Shown piece by piece: positions 50,105 through 57,346 of a DNA stretch of 64,000 nt; position 1 is the first letter of the stretch; each line of letters starts with the position of its first letter. The notes under the pieces are model-generated. The model was not told where the DNA came from, searched no databases, and saw only the letters and a list, made by a program, of their open reading frames with translations. The translations under genes were made by a program, and so were the position numbers. This DNA is from Mesorhizobium sp. DCY119 (GTDB lineage: Bacteria; Pseudomonadota; Alphaproteobacteria; Rhizobiales; Rhizobiaceae). The stretch lies in contig NZ_CP031834.1 in assembly GCF_003590645.1 (NCBI RefSeq), positions 2,046,501 to 2,110,500 on the forward strand, given 5' to 3'.

Positions 50105-50851
50105 ATGTCCAGCGAAGCCATTTCCGAGGGCGCGCGCGCGAGCGGGTTTTGGCGCGGTTTTCAAATGGGCCTTCCCGTTGTCGTGGCATCCGCGCCTTTC
50201 GGCCTTCTTTTCGGCGCGCTTGCTGCCGAGCAGGGCTTCAGCATTTTCGAAGCTGTCTTGATGAGCGTGACCGTCTATGCCGGCGCAAGCCAGATGGTCG
50301 GCATCGAGCTTTTCGGCCAGAATTTGTCGCCGGCGCTCATCGTCTTTTCGATCTTTGCCGTGAACTTCCGGCATGTGCTCTACTCGGCAGCGCTCGGGCG
50401 GCGCATTCGCCACTGGCCGTTCGTCGAGAAGGCGATCGGCTTCTTCTTTCTCACCGACCCGCAATATGCCGTTGCGGAAGCAAAGGGCGAACGTGGCGAA
50501 GAGGTTTCCTTCGCCTGGTATATCGGCGTGGCTGCGCCGATCTATGTATGCTGGGTGGTGGAAGCAGCGCTGGGCGCGCAGTTCGGCAAGCTGATACCCG
50601 ACACGCACGCATTCGGGCTCGATTTCCTGCTGCCGATCTATTTCCTCGGCCTGGTCATGGGCTTTCGCAAGCGGCCCTTGTGGCTGCCGATCGTCATTGC
50701 CAGCGCGATCGCCTCGATCGTTGCCTACAAGACGGTCGGGTCGCCCTGGCATGTCTCTATCGGCGCGGCTGCGGGCATCCTGCTTGCAGCGGTGATGCCG
50801 ATCAAGAAATCCGATCAGCCCGAAACCTCCGAGCGGAGTGAAGTCCTGTGA
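50105..50851 (+). CDS. azlC: AzlC-family amino-acid export permease
   Basis: A 248-residue inner-membrane protein with six to seven helices. AzlC proteins work with a small AzlD partner to export branched-chain amino acids. Seen: GLPVVVASAPFGLLFGALA, VYAGASQMVGIELF, NFRHVLYSAAL and FFFLTDPQYAVAE, all family blocks. GGGAG is upstream of the ATG. Overlaps azlD (GTGA). Confidence 0.92.
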   Translation: MSSEAISEGARASGFWRGFQMGLPVVVASAPFGLLFGALAAEQGFSIFEAVLMSVTVYAGASQMVGIELFGQNLSPALIVFSIFAVNFRHVLYSAALGRRIRHWPFVEKAIGFFFLTDPQYAVAEAKGERGEEVSFAWYIGVAAPIYVCWVVEAALGAQFGKLIPDTHAFGLDFLLPIYFLGLVMGFRKRPLWLPIVIASAIASIVAYKTVGSPWHVSIGAAAGILLAAVMPIKKSDQPETSERSEVL

Positions 50852-51144
50852 GCACGACAGTCTGGATCATTCTTGCCGGTGCGGTGATGACCTATCTCAC
50901 GCGTATCGGCGGCCACCTCGTTCTGTCGCGCTTCGAACGCGTCCATCCGCGCATCGAGGCCGGGTTGGATGCCGTGCCCGCTGCCGTGTTGACGACGCTG
51001 GTGGCGCCTGCCGCCATTTCGGCAGGACCGGCGGAACTGGCGGCCCTTCTGGTCGCTGGCATCGTTTCGCTGCGGAGCGGGCTGATGCCGATGTTTCTGG
51101 CGGGCGCTGCGGTTCTGATCGCGCTGCGCCATTTCATGGGCTGA
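50848..51144 (+). CDS. azlD: AzlD-family small permease subunit
   Basis: A 98-residue protein with three to four hydrophobic helices: WIILAGAVMTYLTRIGGHLVL, DAVPAAVLTTLVAPAAI, AELAALLVAGIVSLRSGLMPMF and the C-terminal GAAVLIALRHFMG. It is the partner of AzlC for branched-chain amino-acid efflux. GTG start overlapping the azlC stop by 4 bases, hence coupled translation. Confidence 0.9.
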   Translation: MSTTVWIILAGAVMTYLTRIGGHLVLSRFERVHPRIEAGLDAVPAAVLTTLVAPAAISAGPAELAALLVAGIVSLRSGLMPMFLAGAAVLIALRHFMG

Positions 51145-51172
51145 AACTCTATTTGTCTTTGGACAACCGCGC

Positions 51173-53011
51173 CTATGAAATCGGCGCGGTCGCCTGTTCC
51201 AGCCATTTCAGCGTTTCGCCGTCCACCATCGGCCCGATCTCGGCCAGCACGCGGGCGTGATAGGCGTTTAGCCACACAAGTTCCTCATGCGTCAGCAGGT
51301 CAGGTCTGACCAGGCGGCGGTCGATCGGTGCCAGCGTCAGCGTCTCGAATTCATGTACGGGCAGATCGCCACCTTCGACCGGTTTGGCGGCGGTCACGAG
51401 AATAAGATTCTCGATGCGGATGCCGTAGTGGCCTTCCTTGTAGTAGCCGGGCTCGTTGGACAGGATCATGCCTTCCAGAAACTTTTCCGCGCCGGTTCGG
51501 GAAATGCGCTGCGGGCCCTCATGGACGGCCAGATAGGAGCCGACGCCGTGACCGGTGCCATGGGCGTAGTCAAGGCCGTGCTTCCACAGCGCCATGCGCG
51601 CGACCACGTCGATTTCCGAACCGCGCGTGCCCACCGGAAAGCGCAATATCGAAATGCCGATCATGCCTTTCAGGACCAGGGTGAAGCGCTCGCGCATCTC
51701 GTCGGTCGGCTGGCCGATCGCCACGGTGCGGGTGATGTCGGTGGTGCCGTCCTGATATTGCGCACCTGAATCGAGCAGGAAAAGCTCGCCGTCGCCAAGT
51801 CTGCGGTTGGTCGCCTTCGAAACGCGGTAGTGCATGATGGCGCCGTTCGGACCGGCACCCGAAATCGTGTCGAAGGACACGTCGCGCAGCGGCATCTGCG
51901 TTTCCTCGCCGACGGCCCGCCTGGCTTCCTCAAGCTGCGTCACGAGCTTGATCTCATCCATCGTGCCGGGCTTTTGCGCATCGAGCCAGCAGAGCAGCTT
52001 TGCGACAGCGGCCCCGTCACGGCGGTGTGCGGCGCGCGCGCCCTGCAGTTCAGCCTGGTTCTTGGTGGCGCGGGGCAGGCGGGCGGGATCGGCCTCGGAG
52101 ACGACCGTGCCGCCATTCTCCTCGATGATCGCCCGGAGCCTTTCGGCGGCAAGGGCAGGGTCCAGCGCTACTTTCGCGCCGGATTTCGCAAGTTTTATGA
52201 GGTCGCCCGCGAGTGCGTCGGGCGCGCGAAGGTCGCAAAGCTGGGTCAGGTAGGCCTGCACCTTCCGCGGCAGCTTGCGCTTGTCGATGAACAGCCGGTG
52301 CTTGCCGTCGGCTGCCAGAATGGCGAAGCCCAGCGCCAGCGGCGTGTGCGGCACGTCATTGCCGCGAATGTTGAACGCCCAGGCTATCGACGACGGGTCG
52401 GTCAGCACGCAATGGGTGGCGCCCTGTTTTGAAAGGGCTTCGGCGAGGCGCGCCAGCTTTTCCTTGGCCAGTTCGCCGGCAAATTCGATGGGGTGGATGT
52501 CGACCGGTGCGGAGGGTGGTTCGGGCTGGTCGGCCCAGATTTCGTCGATCGGGTTGACGTCGAGCGGCACCAGCGTGGCACCGTTCTTCTCGGCGGCTTT
52601 CTTGAGCGCCTGGACTTCTCCGATGGTGTGCAGCCACGGGTCAAAGCCCAGCCGCGCGCCCTTGCCGAGATTGTCCCGGATCCAGGAGGCGGGCGGATTG
52701 TCGATCAGGCTTTCGATGGTGAAGATGCCGAGATCGACCTGTTCGCGCACCTGCAACTGATAGCGGCCGTCGACAAAAATGAAGGCACGATCCTTGAGGA
52801 TGAGCGCCACTCCGGCCGAGCCGCTGAAGCCGGTCAGCCAGCGCAGCCGTTCCGAACGCGCGGCGACATATTCGCCCTGATGTTCGTCGGCGCGGGGCAC
52901 CAGAAAGCCGTCGAGGTCATGTGCGGCAAGCCATTCGCGCAGTTTCGCCACGCGCGCAGGTGCGCTTGTCGGATCTCCGGCGGTCTCAAACGTCTGGAAC
53001 ATGACTTTCAT
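51173..53011 (-). CDS. Aminopeptidase P family metallopeptidase
   Basis: A 612-residue X-Pro aminopeptidase (M24B) of the long, three-domain type found in eukaryotes and rhizobia. Two creatinase-like N domains (LREWLAAHDLDGFLVPRADEHQGEYV) precede the pita-bread domain, whose dimetal ligands are seen in LLDSGAQYQDGTTDITRTV (two Asp), GHGVGSYLAVHEGPQ (His), MILSNEPGYY (Glu) and the following Glu region. It removes N-terminal residues before proline, in the cytoplasm. The start at 53011 follows GGAAGG; the frame upstream to 53152 is not supported. Confidence 0.92.
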   Translation of the reverse strand: MKVMFQTFETAGDPTSAPARVAKLREWLAAHDLDGFLVPRADEHQGEYVAARSERLRWLTGFSGSAGVALILKDRAFIFVDGRYQLQVREQVDLGIFTIESLIDNPPASWIRDNLGKGARLGFDPWLHTIGEVQALKKAAEKNGATLVPLDVNPIDEIWADQPEPPSAPVDIHPIEFAGELAKEKLARLAEALSKQGATHCVLTDPSSIAWAFNIRGNDVPHTPLALGFAILAADGKHRLFIDKRKLPRKVQAYLTQLCDLRAPDALAGDLIKLAKSGAKVALDPALAAERLRAIIEENGGTVVSEADPARLPRATKNQAELQGARAAHRRDGAAVAKLLCWLDAQKPGTMDEIKLVTQLEEARRAVGEETQMPLRDVSFDTISGAGPNGAIMHYRVSKATNRRLGDGELFLLDSGAQYQDGTTDITRTVAIGQPTDEMRERFTLVLKGMIGISILRFPVGTRGSEIDVVARMALWKHGLDYAHGTGHGVGSYLAVHEGPQRISRTGAEKFLEGMILSNEPGYYKEGHYGIRIENLILVTAAKPVEGGDLPVHEFETLTLAPIDRRLVRPDLLTHEELVWLNAYHARVLAEIGPMVDGETLKWLEQATAPIS

Positions 53012-53130
53012 GCCTTCCGGTGCTCGGTGCTTCGCGTCGCGCAAACCTATCCGGGTGGGTTGATGCTTGCAACGCGTCCGGCTTGATCCAAGCATCGCTG
53101 CAATGGTGCGGCGCACAATTCTCTTCGCAT

Positions 53131-53160
53131 ATGCAAAATCGTATGGGTGCAATGCAAAAT
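53131..53160. promoter_or_regulatory. Direct repeat ATGCAAAAT upstream of a small gene
   Basis: ATGCAAAAT occurs at 53131-53139 and 53152-53160, 21 bases apart (two helical turns), in the divergent spacer between the aminopeptidase gene and the 56-residue gene. Possible activator or repressor site; the factor is unknown. Confidence 0.3.
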
Positions 53161-53233
53161 ACGCGCTGTTACTTCGCAGCGGTCAGCCCTACCTTGGTTG
53201 TCGGGAGGTTGATATTTCAACCAGGGGAATAAG

Positions 53234-53404
53234 ATGTCCGGATTTTTCAAAGCTGCAATCAACGCCTTGATGGAAGCGCGCCAGCGCGAAGCCGCGCGCT
53301 ATGTCAACGGCGTGCTTCTGTCGCTTGACGACGCCACGCTGAAGGCAAATGGCTTCACCCGTGAAGACCTGAAGAAGCGCGGCGGCTCTTACTCGTTCGT
53401 CTAA
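53234..53404 (+). CDS. 56-residue conserved-looking small protein
   Basis: Read by eye: starts MSGFFKAAINALMEARQREA, continues with RYVNGVLLSLDDATLKANG and ends FTREDLKKRGGSYSFV. It is highly charged, helical, and follows the plan of DUF1127-like small proteins (basic helix, LSLDD-type turn, then a GFTREDL segment), though it is not a textbook member. AGGGGAA lies 4-10 bases before the ATG. Some short DUF1127 proteins of rhizobia bind RNA or control phosphate and carbon use; extending that here is only inference. Stops 2 bases before the convergent prmA stop. Confidence 0.75.
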   Translation: MSGFFKAAINALMEARQREAARYVNGVLLSLDDATLKANGFTREDLKKRGGSYSFV

Positions 53405-53405
53405 T

Positions 53406-54278
53406 TCACCGCTTGAGGTGAAGCGTCACCCAGCCTTCCCGGGCGAGGGTGCGGACATGGCGAAAGTTCTGGCCGATATAGGCGGCCAGAACCGCGTTTC
53501 GCTGGCGCTCCAGGATACCTGAAAGCACGATCGAACCGCCCGGCACGAGGTGATGCGCCATCTGCGGTGCGAGCTTCATGAGCGGGCGCGCCAGGATATT
53601 GGCGACGATCAGGTCGAACGGGCCGCGCGCGGCGAATATCGGATGGTGAAAGCCCGGCGCGGTGTAGGCTTCGACATAGGCCGAGACGCCGTTCAGCCGG
53701 GCATTGTCTGCCGCGACCTTTGTCGCGATCGGATCGATGTCGGTCGCCAGAACCGGTATATGGGCGAACTTCGCCAGAGCAATGGCGAGAACCGCGCTGC
53801 CGGTGCCGAGGTCGAGTGCATTGCGCGGCCGCTCGCGCCGCGCCACGGTCTCCAGCACGTCGAGGCAGCCGGAAGTGGTGCCGTGATGGCCGGTGCCGAA
53901 GGCAAGCCCCGCCTCGATCTCGATCGACAGTTCGCCGGGCCGCTGCTTGTCGCGGTCATGCGCGCCATGGACGAAAAAGCGCCCCGCGCGAACCGGCTTC
54001 AACCCTTCCAGTGACAGCGCCACCCAGTCCGCATCCGGCAGAATTTCGCGCTCGATCGCCTTTTTCAGCGACAGGCCATCGAGCACCTGGCGCATGCGGC
54101 GCTCGGCTTCATCGATATCGCCATCGGCGTAGATCGACACTTCCTGAATGTCGCGCTCTTCGTCCTGTTCCAGCACGGCGAGTGGGAAGCCGTCTTCCTC
54201 GAACTCGGTTTCGAAAGCGGCGAAGATGCGGTTGGCGTCGGCGCGCCCGGCCGTCAGATGGAGGCGTGTCTGGGTCAT
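53406..54278 (-). CDS. prmA: Ribosomal protein L11 methyltransferase
   Basis: PrmA trimethylates ribosomal protein L11 with SAM. 290 residues: N-terminal substrate-recognition domain (about 1-95) and class I methyltransferase domain. Seen: [20 protein letters not shown], the SAM loop [37 protein letters not shown] and [14 protein letters not shown]. The ribosome site before the ATG is weak. Convergent with the 56-residue gene. Confidence 0.93.
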   Translation of the reverse strand: MTQTRLHLTAGRADANRIFAAFETEFEEDGFPLAVLEQDEERDIQEVSIYADGDIDEAERRMRQVLDGLSLKKAIEREILPDADWVALSLEGLKPVRAGRFFVHGAHDRDKQRPGELSIEIEAGLAFGTGHHGTTSGCLDVLETVARRERPRNALDLGTGSAVLAIALAKFAHIPVLATDIDPIATKVAADNARLNGVSAYVEAYTAPGFHHPIFAARGPFDLIVANILARPLMKLAPQMAHHLVPGGSIVLSGILERQRNAVLAAYIGQNFRHVRTLAREGWVTLHLKR

Positions 54279-54313
54279 GGTATTTCGCGATCAGGAACGA
54301 GGAAACGCCCTAA

Positions 54314-54412
54314 AGCGCGTTGCGATCTTTCAGGATCGCTTCTCGCGCTTCAGGTCTTTGTATTTACGCATGTCGTTATCGCAAAACCGCTGCACAGTTT
54401 TACGCGACATGC
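54314..54412. repeat. Two-hairpin intergenic element
   Basis: First hairpin: AGCGCG-N2-GCGATC pairs with GATCGC-N4-CGCGCT (54314-54349). Second hairpin: GCATGTCG (54368-54375) pairs with CGACATGC (54405-54412), with GCAAAAC/GTTTTAC inside. The pair fills the gap between the SCO gene and prmA. It resembles the intergenic mosaic elements dispersed in rhizobial genomes. Confidence 0.6.
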
Positions 54413-54429
54413 TCTAGCTTTTGAACGTT

Positions 54430-55008
54430 TCAGCCCTTGCCGGCAAGCCGTTTCAGCTTGGCTACAGCCGTGTCGCCGCTTTCGCCATAGGCAATGGTGC
54501 CGAAGAAGTCGCCCTTGCCGTCGAGCAGCAGCACGGAGGCGGTGTGATCCATCGTGTAGTCGCTGCCTTCAAGCGGCACCTTCTTCGAATAGATGCCGAA
54601 CGCCTTTGCCATCGCCGCAACCTTGTCCGGCTCGCCGGTGATGCCGGTGATGCGGTTCGAGACGTTGCTGACATAGGCGTTCATGACTTCAGGCGTGTCG
54701 CGCTCCGGATCGATGGAGATGAAGTAAACCTTGATGTCCTTGCCTTCGTCGCCGATCTTCTTCAGCCAGCCATCCATTTCGAACAGTGTCGTCGGGCAGA
54801 CCTCCGGGCAATGCGTGAAGCCGAAGAATAGCGCCGTCGGCTGGCCGCGAAATGCCGCCTCGGTAATCGGCTGTCCCGTCTGGTCGGTCAGTGTGAAGGG
54901 CGCGCCATAAGGCTCGCCGCCGTGGCGGGTCTGATACCAGTCGAAGGTGAGCCAGCCGATGCCGGCAGCCATCAGAACCAATATGCCGACGAGGATTGAA
55001 CGCATCAT
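54430..55008 (-). CDS. SCO1/SenC-family copper chaperone
   Basis: A 192-residue membrane-anchored thioredoxin-fold protein. N-terminal helix about 3-18 (ILVGILVLMAAGIGWLTF) anchors it with the domain in the periplasm. The copper-binding CPEVCP motif is near residue 70 and the third ligand His lies in DYTMDHTASV (about 155). SCO proteins load the CuA centre of cytochrome c oxidase. A small membrane-protein gene lies 73 bases upstream on the same strand. Confidence 0.92.
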   Translation of the reverse strand: MMRSILVGILVLMAAGIGWLTFDWYQTRHGGEPYGAPFTLTDQTGQPITEAAFRGQPTALFFGFTHCPEVCPTTLFEMDGWLKKIGDEGKDIKVYFISIDPERDTPEVMNAYVSNVSNRITGITGEPDKVAAMAKAFGIYSKKVPLEGSDYTMDHTASVLLLDGKGDFFGTIAYGESGDTAVAKLKRLAGKG

Positions 55009-55081
55009 GATGTGGAATTTCCGCCCGTAAACCTGAATCTATCGTCTTTTTATTCGACTGCGATCTTGCCTTGGCCGCGAT

Positions 55082-55255
55082 CTAGAAACACCAGGCAAGC
55101 CCGGCTTCCACCGTGGCCATGAAGATCGCTGCCCCGTTCTCCATCCACGCAGCAAAGGCCACGCCGGCCAGGGCGGCAAAAGCTACCGTGCCGATGATGA
55201 TCTTTGCGGTCGTTGCGACCGGAGCCGAAAGGCGCTGTCTCATTGCCGCTAACAT
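55082..55255 (-). CDS. Small membrane protein upstream of the SCO gene
   Basis: A 57-residue protein (53 if the second ATG at 55243 is used), basic at the N-terminus (MRQRLSAPVATTAK) with one or two hydrophobic segments: IIIGTVAFAALAGVAFAAW and AAIFMATVEAGLAW, ending in Cys-Phe. No clear ribosome site for either start. Placed just upstream of the SCO gene on the same strand, so a role beside oxidase assembly is possible. Function unknown. Confidence 0.6.
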   Translation of the reverse strand: MLAAMRQRLSAPVATTAKIIIGTVAFAALAGVAFAAWMENGAAIFMATVEAGLAWCF

Positions 55256-55397
55256 AGTCTTTGTGGCGATCTCGAAAAAGAGGCCATGATGCCGCTGGCG
55301 GTGGGCGCAAGGGCCGGCACTTTCGGCCTTGGGCTTGCAAGCTGGCTTACGCTGCCCCAATTGTTGCGAACGTAATTTTTCCTTGCAGGAGGTTTTC

Positions 55398-55883
55398 ATG
55401 CGTCTGGCTTTGTACGGTGCTGTTGCTCTTCTTCTCAGTGCGGCCGCGCCCGCGTCCGCGCAGGAGGTCGGCAGGGTCGGTGTCGACTGGCTCGGCAACG
55501 ACATCATCGTCGAGGCGGTGACGGATCCCGCAGTCGGGGGCGTGACCTGCCACATTTCCTATTTCGACCGCGGCGTGGTCGACCGGCTGCAAAAGGGCAA
55601 CTGGTTCGAAAACCCCTCCGATTCCTCCATCTCCTGCCGCCAGACCGGGCCGATCACCATCGGCAAGATCGACATGAGCGAGGAGGGCGAGGAGGTGTTC
55701 AAGCAAGGCATCAGCCTGATCTGGAAGAAGCAGGTGGTGAACCGCATCTACGACAAGAAGAACGATACGCTGATCTATCTCTCGCATTCCCGTCAGGTGC
55801 AGGACGGTTCGGCCAAGATGGCAGTCACCACCGTTCCGCTCTACGGCCAGAACGTCGTCTGGTCAGAGGGCAAGCCGCAGTAG
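55398..55883 (+). CDS. creA: CreA-family periplasmic protein
   Basis: A 161-residue secreted protein of the CreA family, function unknown. Signal peptide residues 1-21 (LALYGAVALLLSAAAPASAQ). The family blocks VGVDWLGNDIIVEAVTDP, GVTCHISYFDRG, NWFENPSDSSISCRQTGP and DTLIYLSHSRQVQDGSAK are very clear; the two Cys residues are likely disulfide-bonded. The start at 55398 follows a perfect AGGAGG. In E. coli creA precedes the creBCD two-component system, but none is here. Confidence 0.93.
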   Translation: MRLALYGAVALLLSAAAPASAQEVGRVGVDWLGNDIIVEAVTDPAVGGVTCHISYFDRGVVDRLQKGNWFENPSDSSISCRQTGPITIGKIDMSEEGEEVFKQGISLIWKKQVVNRIYDKKNDTLIYLSHSRQVQDGSAKMAVTTVPLYGQNVVWSEGKPQ

Positions 55884-55934
55884 GCGCTATCTGCCCGGCT
55901 TGCGGGGCAAGGCGAGGCGGCGTAAAGCGCCAGC

Positions 55935-56576
55935 ATGGATCCGAACCCCGCCCTTCGCTTCAAGGATGCCGAGCCGCGCATTCATCCGACAGCCGAGCTG
56001 AAAAGCTGCAAGCTCGGCCGTTACGCCGCGATTGGCGAGCGCGTGATTTTGCGCGAGGTGACGGTCGGCGACTTTTCCTATTTCGAGCGCCACGCCGAGG
56101 CGATCTACACGACGATCGGAAAGTTCTGCTCGATTGCCGCCAACACCCGCATCAATGCGCTGGAGCATCCGATCGAGCGCCTGACCACGCATAAGGTGAG
56201 TTACCGGCCGAACGAGTATTTCCGCTATCTCGGCGTTGATGGCGACTTCAAGGCGCGCCGGCAGGGCAAAGCCGTCACCATCGGTCATGACGTCTGGATC
56301 GGCCACGGCGCGGTCATCATGCCGGGCATCAGCATCGGCAACGGCGCGGTCATCGGCGCCAATGCGGTGGTGACGCGCGATGTCGGTGCCTATGAGATCG
56401 TCACCGGCGTGCCGGCAAAGCCGCTGCGCCGCCGGTTCGCGCCCGAGATTGCCGCCCGAATCGAAGCACTTGCCTGGTGGGACTGGCCGATCGGCCATCT
56501 TGCCGACGCCATCCCCGACATGCAGGCGATGCCGATAGAGGCGTTTCTCGATTGCTGGGAAGCGCGCAAACCCTGA
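55935..56576 (+). CDS. Hexapeptide-repeat acetyltransferase, phosphonate-associated type
   Basis: A 213-residue left-handed beta-helix acyltransferase. Hexapeptide turns run from IHPTAELKSCKLGRYAAIG through TIGHDVWIGHGAVIMPGIS and IGNGAVIGANAVVTRDVGAY. FCSIAANTRINALEHP, HDVWIGHGA and LAWWDWPIGHLADAIPD match the subfamily usually found in phn (C-P lyase) clusters rather than chloramphenicol acetyltransferases. No phn gene is visible nearby, so it is a stand-alone copy. Acceptor unknown. Confidence 0.8.
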   Translation: MDPNPALRFKDAEPRIHPTAELKSCKLGRYAAIGERVILREVTVGDFSYFERHAEAIYTTIGKFCSIAANTRINALEHPIERLTTHKVSYRPNEYFRYLGVDGDFKARRQGKAVTIGHDVWIGHGAVIMPGISIGNGAVIGANAVVTRDVGAYEIVTGVPAKPLRRRFAPEIAARIEALAWWDWPIGHLADAIPDMQAMPIEAFLDCWEARKP

Positions 56577-56643
56577 TTTTCCTAGGGTTTTCTCTGCATC
56601 AAGATGATCTGACGTGGCTTTCAAGCCGCGACGGTAACCATTT

Positions 56644-56683
56644 CCCTTAACGTAAAACATTAGCGTTAAAAAAGGGAAAACGG
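56644..56683. promoter_or_regulatory. AT-rich dyad in the leader of the repeat-protein gene
   Basis: TTAACG and CGTTAA form an inverted repeat about 11 bases apart within a stretch flanked by CCC and GGG, followed by an AT-rich run with TTGTATTAGT and ACTACAA. It lies 120-160 bases before the secreted repeat-protein gene. It looks like a promoter/operator region, but no named box fits; the spacing does not match CtrA. Confidence 0.3.
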
Positions 56684-56804
56684 GTTGTATTAGTGGAATA
56701 CTACAATTCAAGATTGCATGAATTGATTACGTGTGAATAATCAAACTCGGAGAACAAGACGGGAAGCAGAGGGAAACACTGTTAGCAACAAAGGAGAGCA
56801 CATC

Positions 56805-57128
56805 ATGAAGACGATCATCTATGCACTTACTGCTACTGTTGTTTCCTTCTCGGCTGTTTCGGCACATGCCGGCGGCTGGGGCTCCAACACCGGCAACTTC
56901 AGCCAGTCGAGCGGCCTCATCAATGTGTCGCCATCGATCGGCCTCGGCAATATCGGCCTTGGCGTCAACCTGCTGAACGGCTCGCCGATCCTCAGCGGAA
57001 ACAACATCCTCAGCGGCAACAGCACCGGCATCCTGAACGGGAACAGCACGGGCATCCTCACCGGCATCCTGAACGGCGTCGGCATCAACCTCCTGGGCGG
57101 CAACAGCAGCTACAAGCTGAAGAAGTAA
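56805..57128 (+). CDS. Secreted Gly/Asn/Ser-rich repeat protein
   Basis: A 107-residue exported protein: signal peptide MKTIIYALTATVVSFSAVSAHA, then about 85 residues dominated by Gly, Asn, Ser, Leu and Ile. Residues about 60-100 repeat a short unit: NILSGNSTG, ILNGNSTG, ILTG, ILNGVG. Alternating polar and hydrophobic residues with Gly-Asn turns is the pattern of beta-solenoid or amyloid-forming subunits, though it lacks the curlin consensus. AAAGGAGA precedes the ATG, and a terminator follows. Unknown function; a surface fibre or matrix protein is a guess. Confidence 0.8.
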   Translation: MKTIIYALTATVVSFSAVSAHAGGWGSNTGNFSQSSGLINVSPSIGLGNIGLGVNLLNGSPILSGNNILSGNSTGILNGNSTGILTGILNGVGINLLGGNSSYKLKK

Positions 57129-57161
57129 CCGCCAGTCACAATCATGAGCATGCATGCAAGG

Positions 57162-57190
57162 GCAGGAGGGAGTTGCGCCCCTCCTGCCTG
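57162..57190 (+). terminator. Hairpin after the repeat-protein gene
   Basis: GGCAGGAGG pairs with CCTCCTGCC around a 9-11-base loop, 33 bases after the stop. The following sequence (TGAAAACC) has no T-run, so termination is probable but not textbook. Confidence 0.5.
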
Positions 57191-57191
57191 A

Positions 57192-57334
57192 AAACCTGCT
57201 CATAAACTCTACTCCGGCGGCCATCTGCCGGCGTTTTCTGCGCTTCCGGTACTCACGTACCCAAACGTACGCTCCGTTCCGGTTCTCGAAAACACCACCA
57301 TCTGACTCGCCGGAGCGACTTTCTGAACAGGTTT
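57192..57334. repeat. Imperfect inverted-repeat element
   Basis: AAACCTGCTCATAAA...CTCCGGCG (57192-57219) is an imperfect inverted copy of CGCCGGAGCGACTTTCTGAA...GTTT (57308-57334), about 27 bases per arm. The core has smaller dyads (CGCCGG/CCGGCG and CGTACC/CGTACG). No gene. It fills the space between the repeat-protein gene and the convergent barrel gene and may be a small mobile-type palindromic unit. Confidence 0.45.
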
Positions 57335-57346
57335 CACGCACCTGCG

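Noticed and set aside
56640-56685. Possible CtrA box before the repeat-protein gene
   Set aside because: TTAA elements are present but none with exact 7-base spacing between two TTAA halves.
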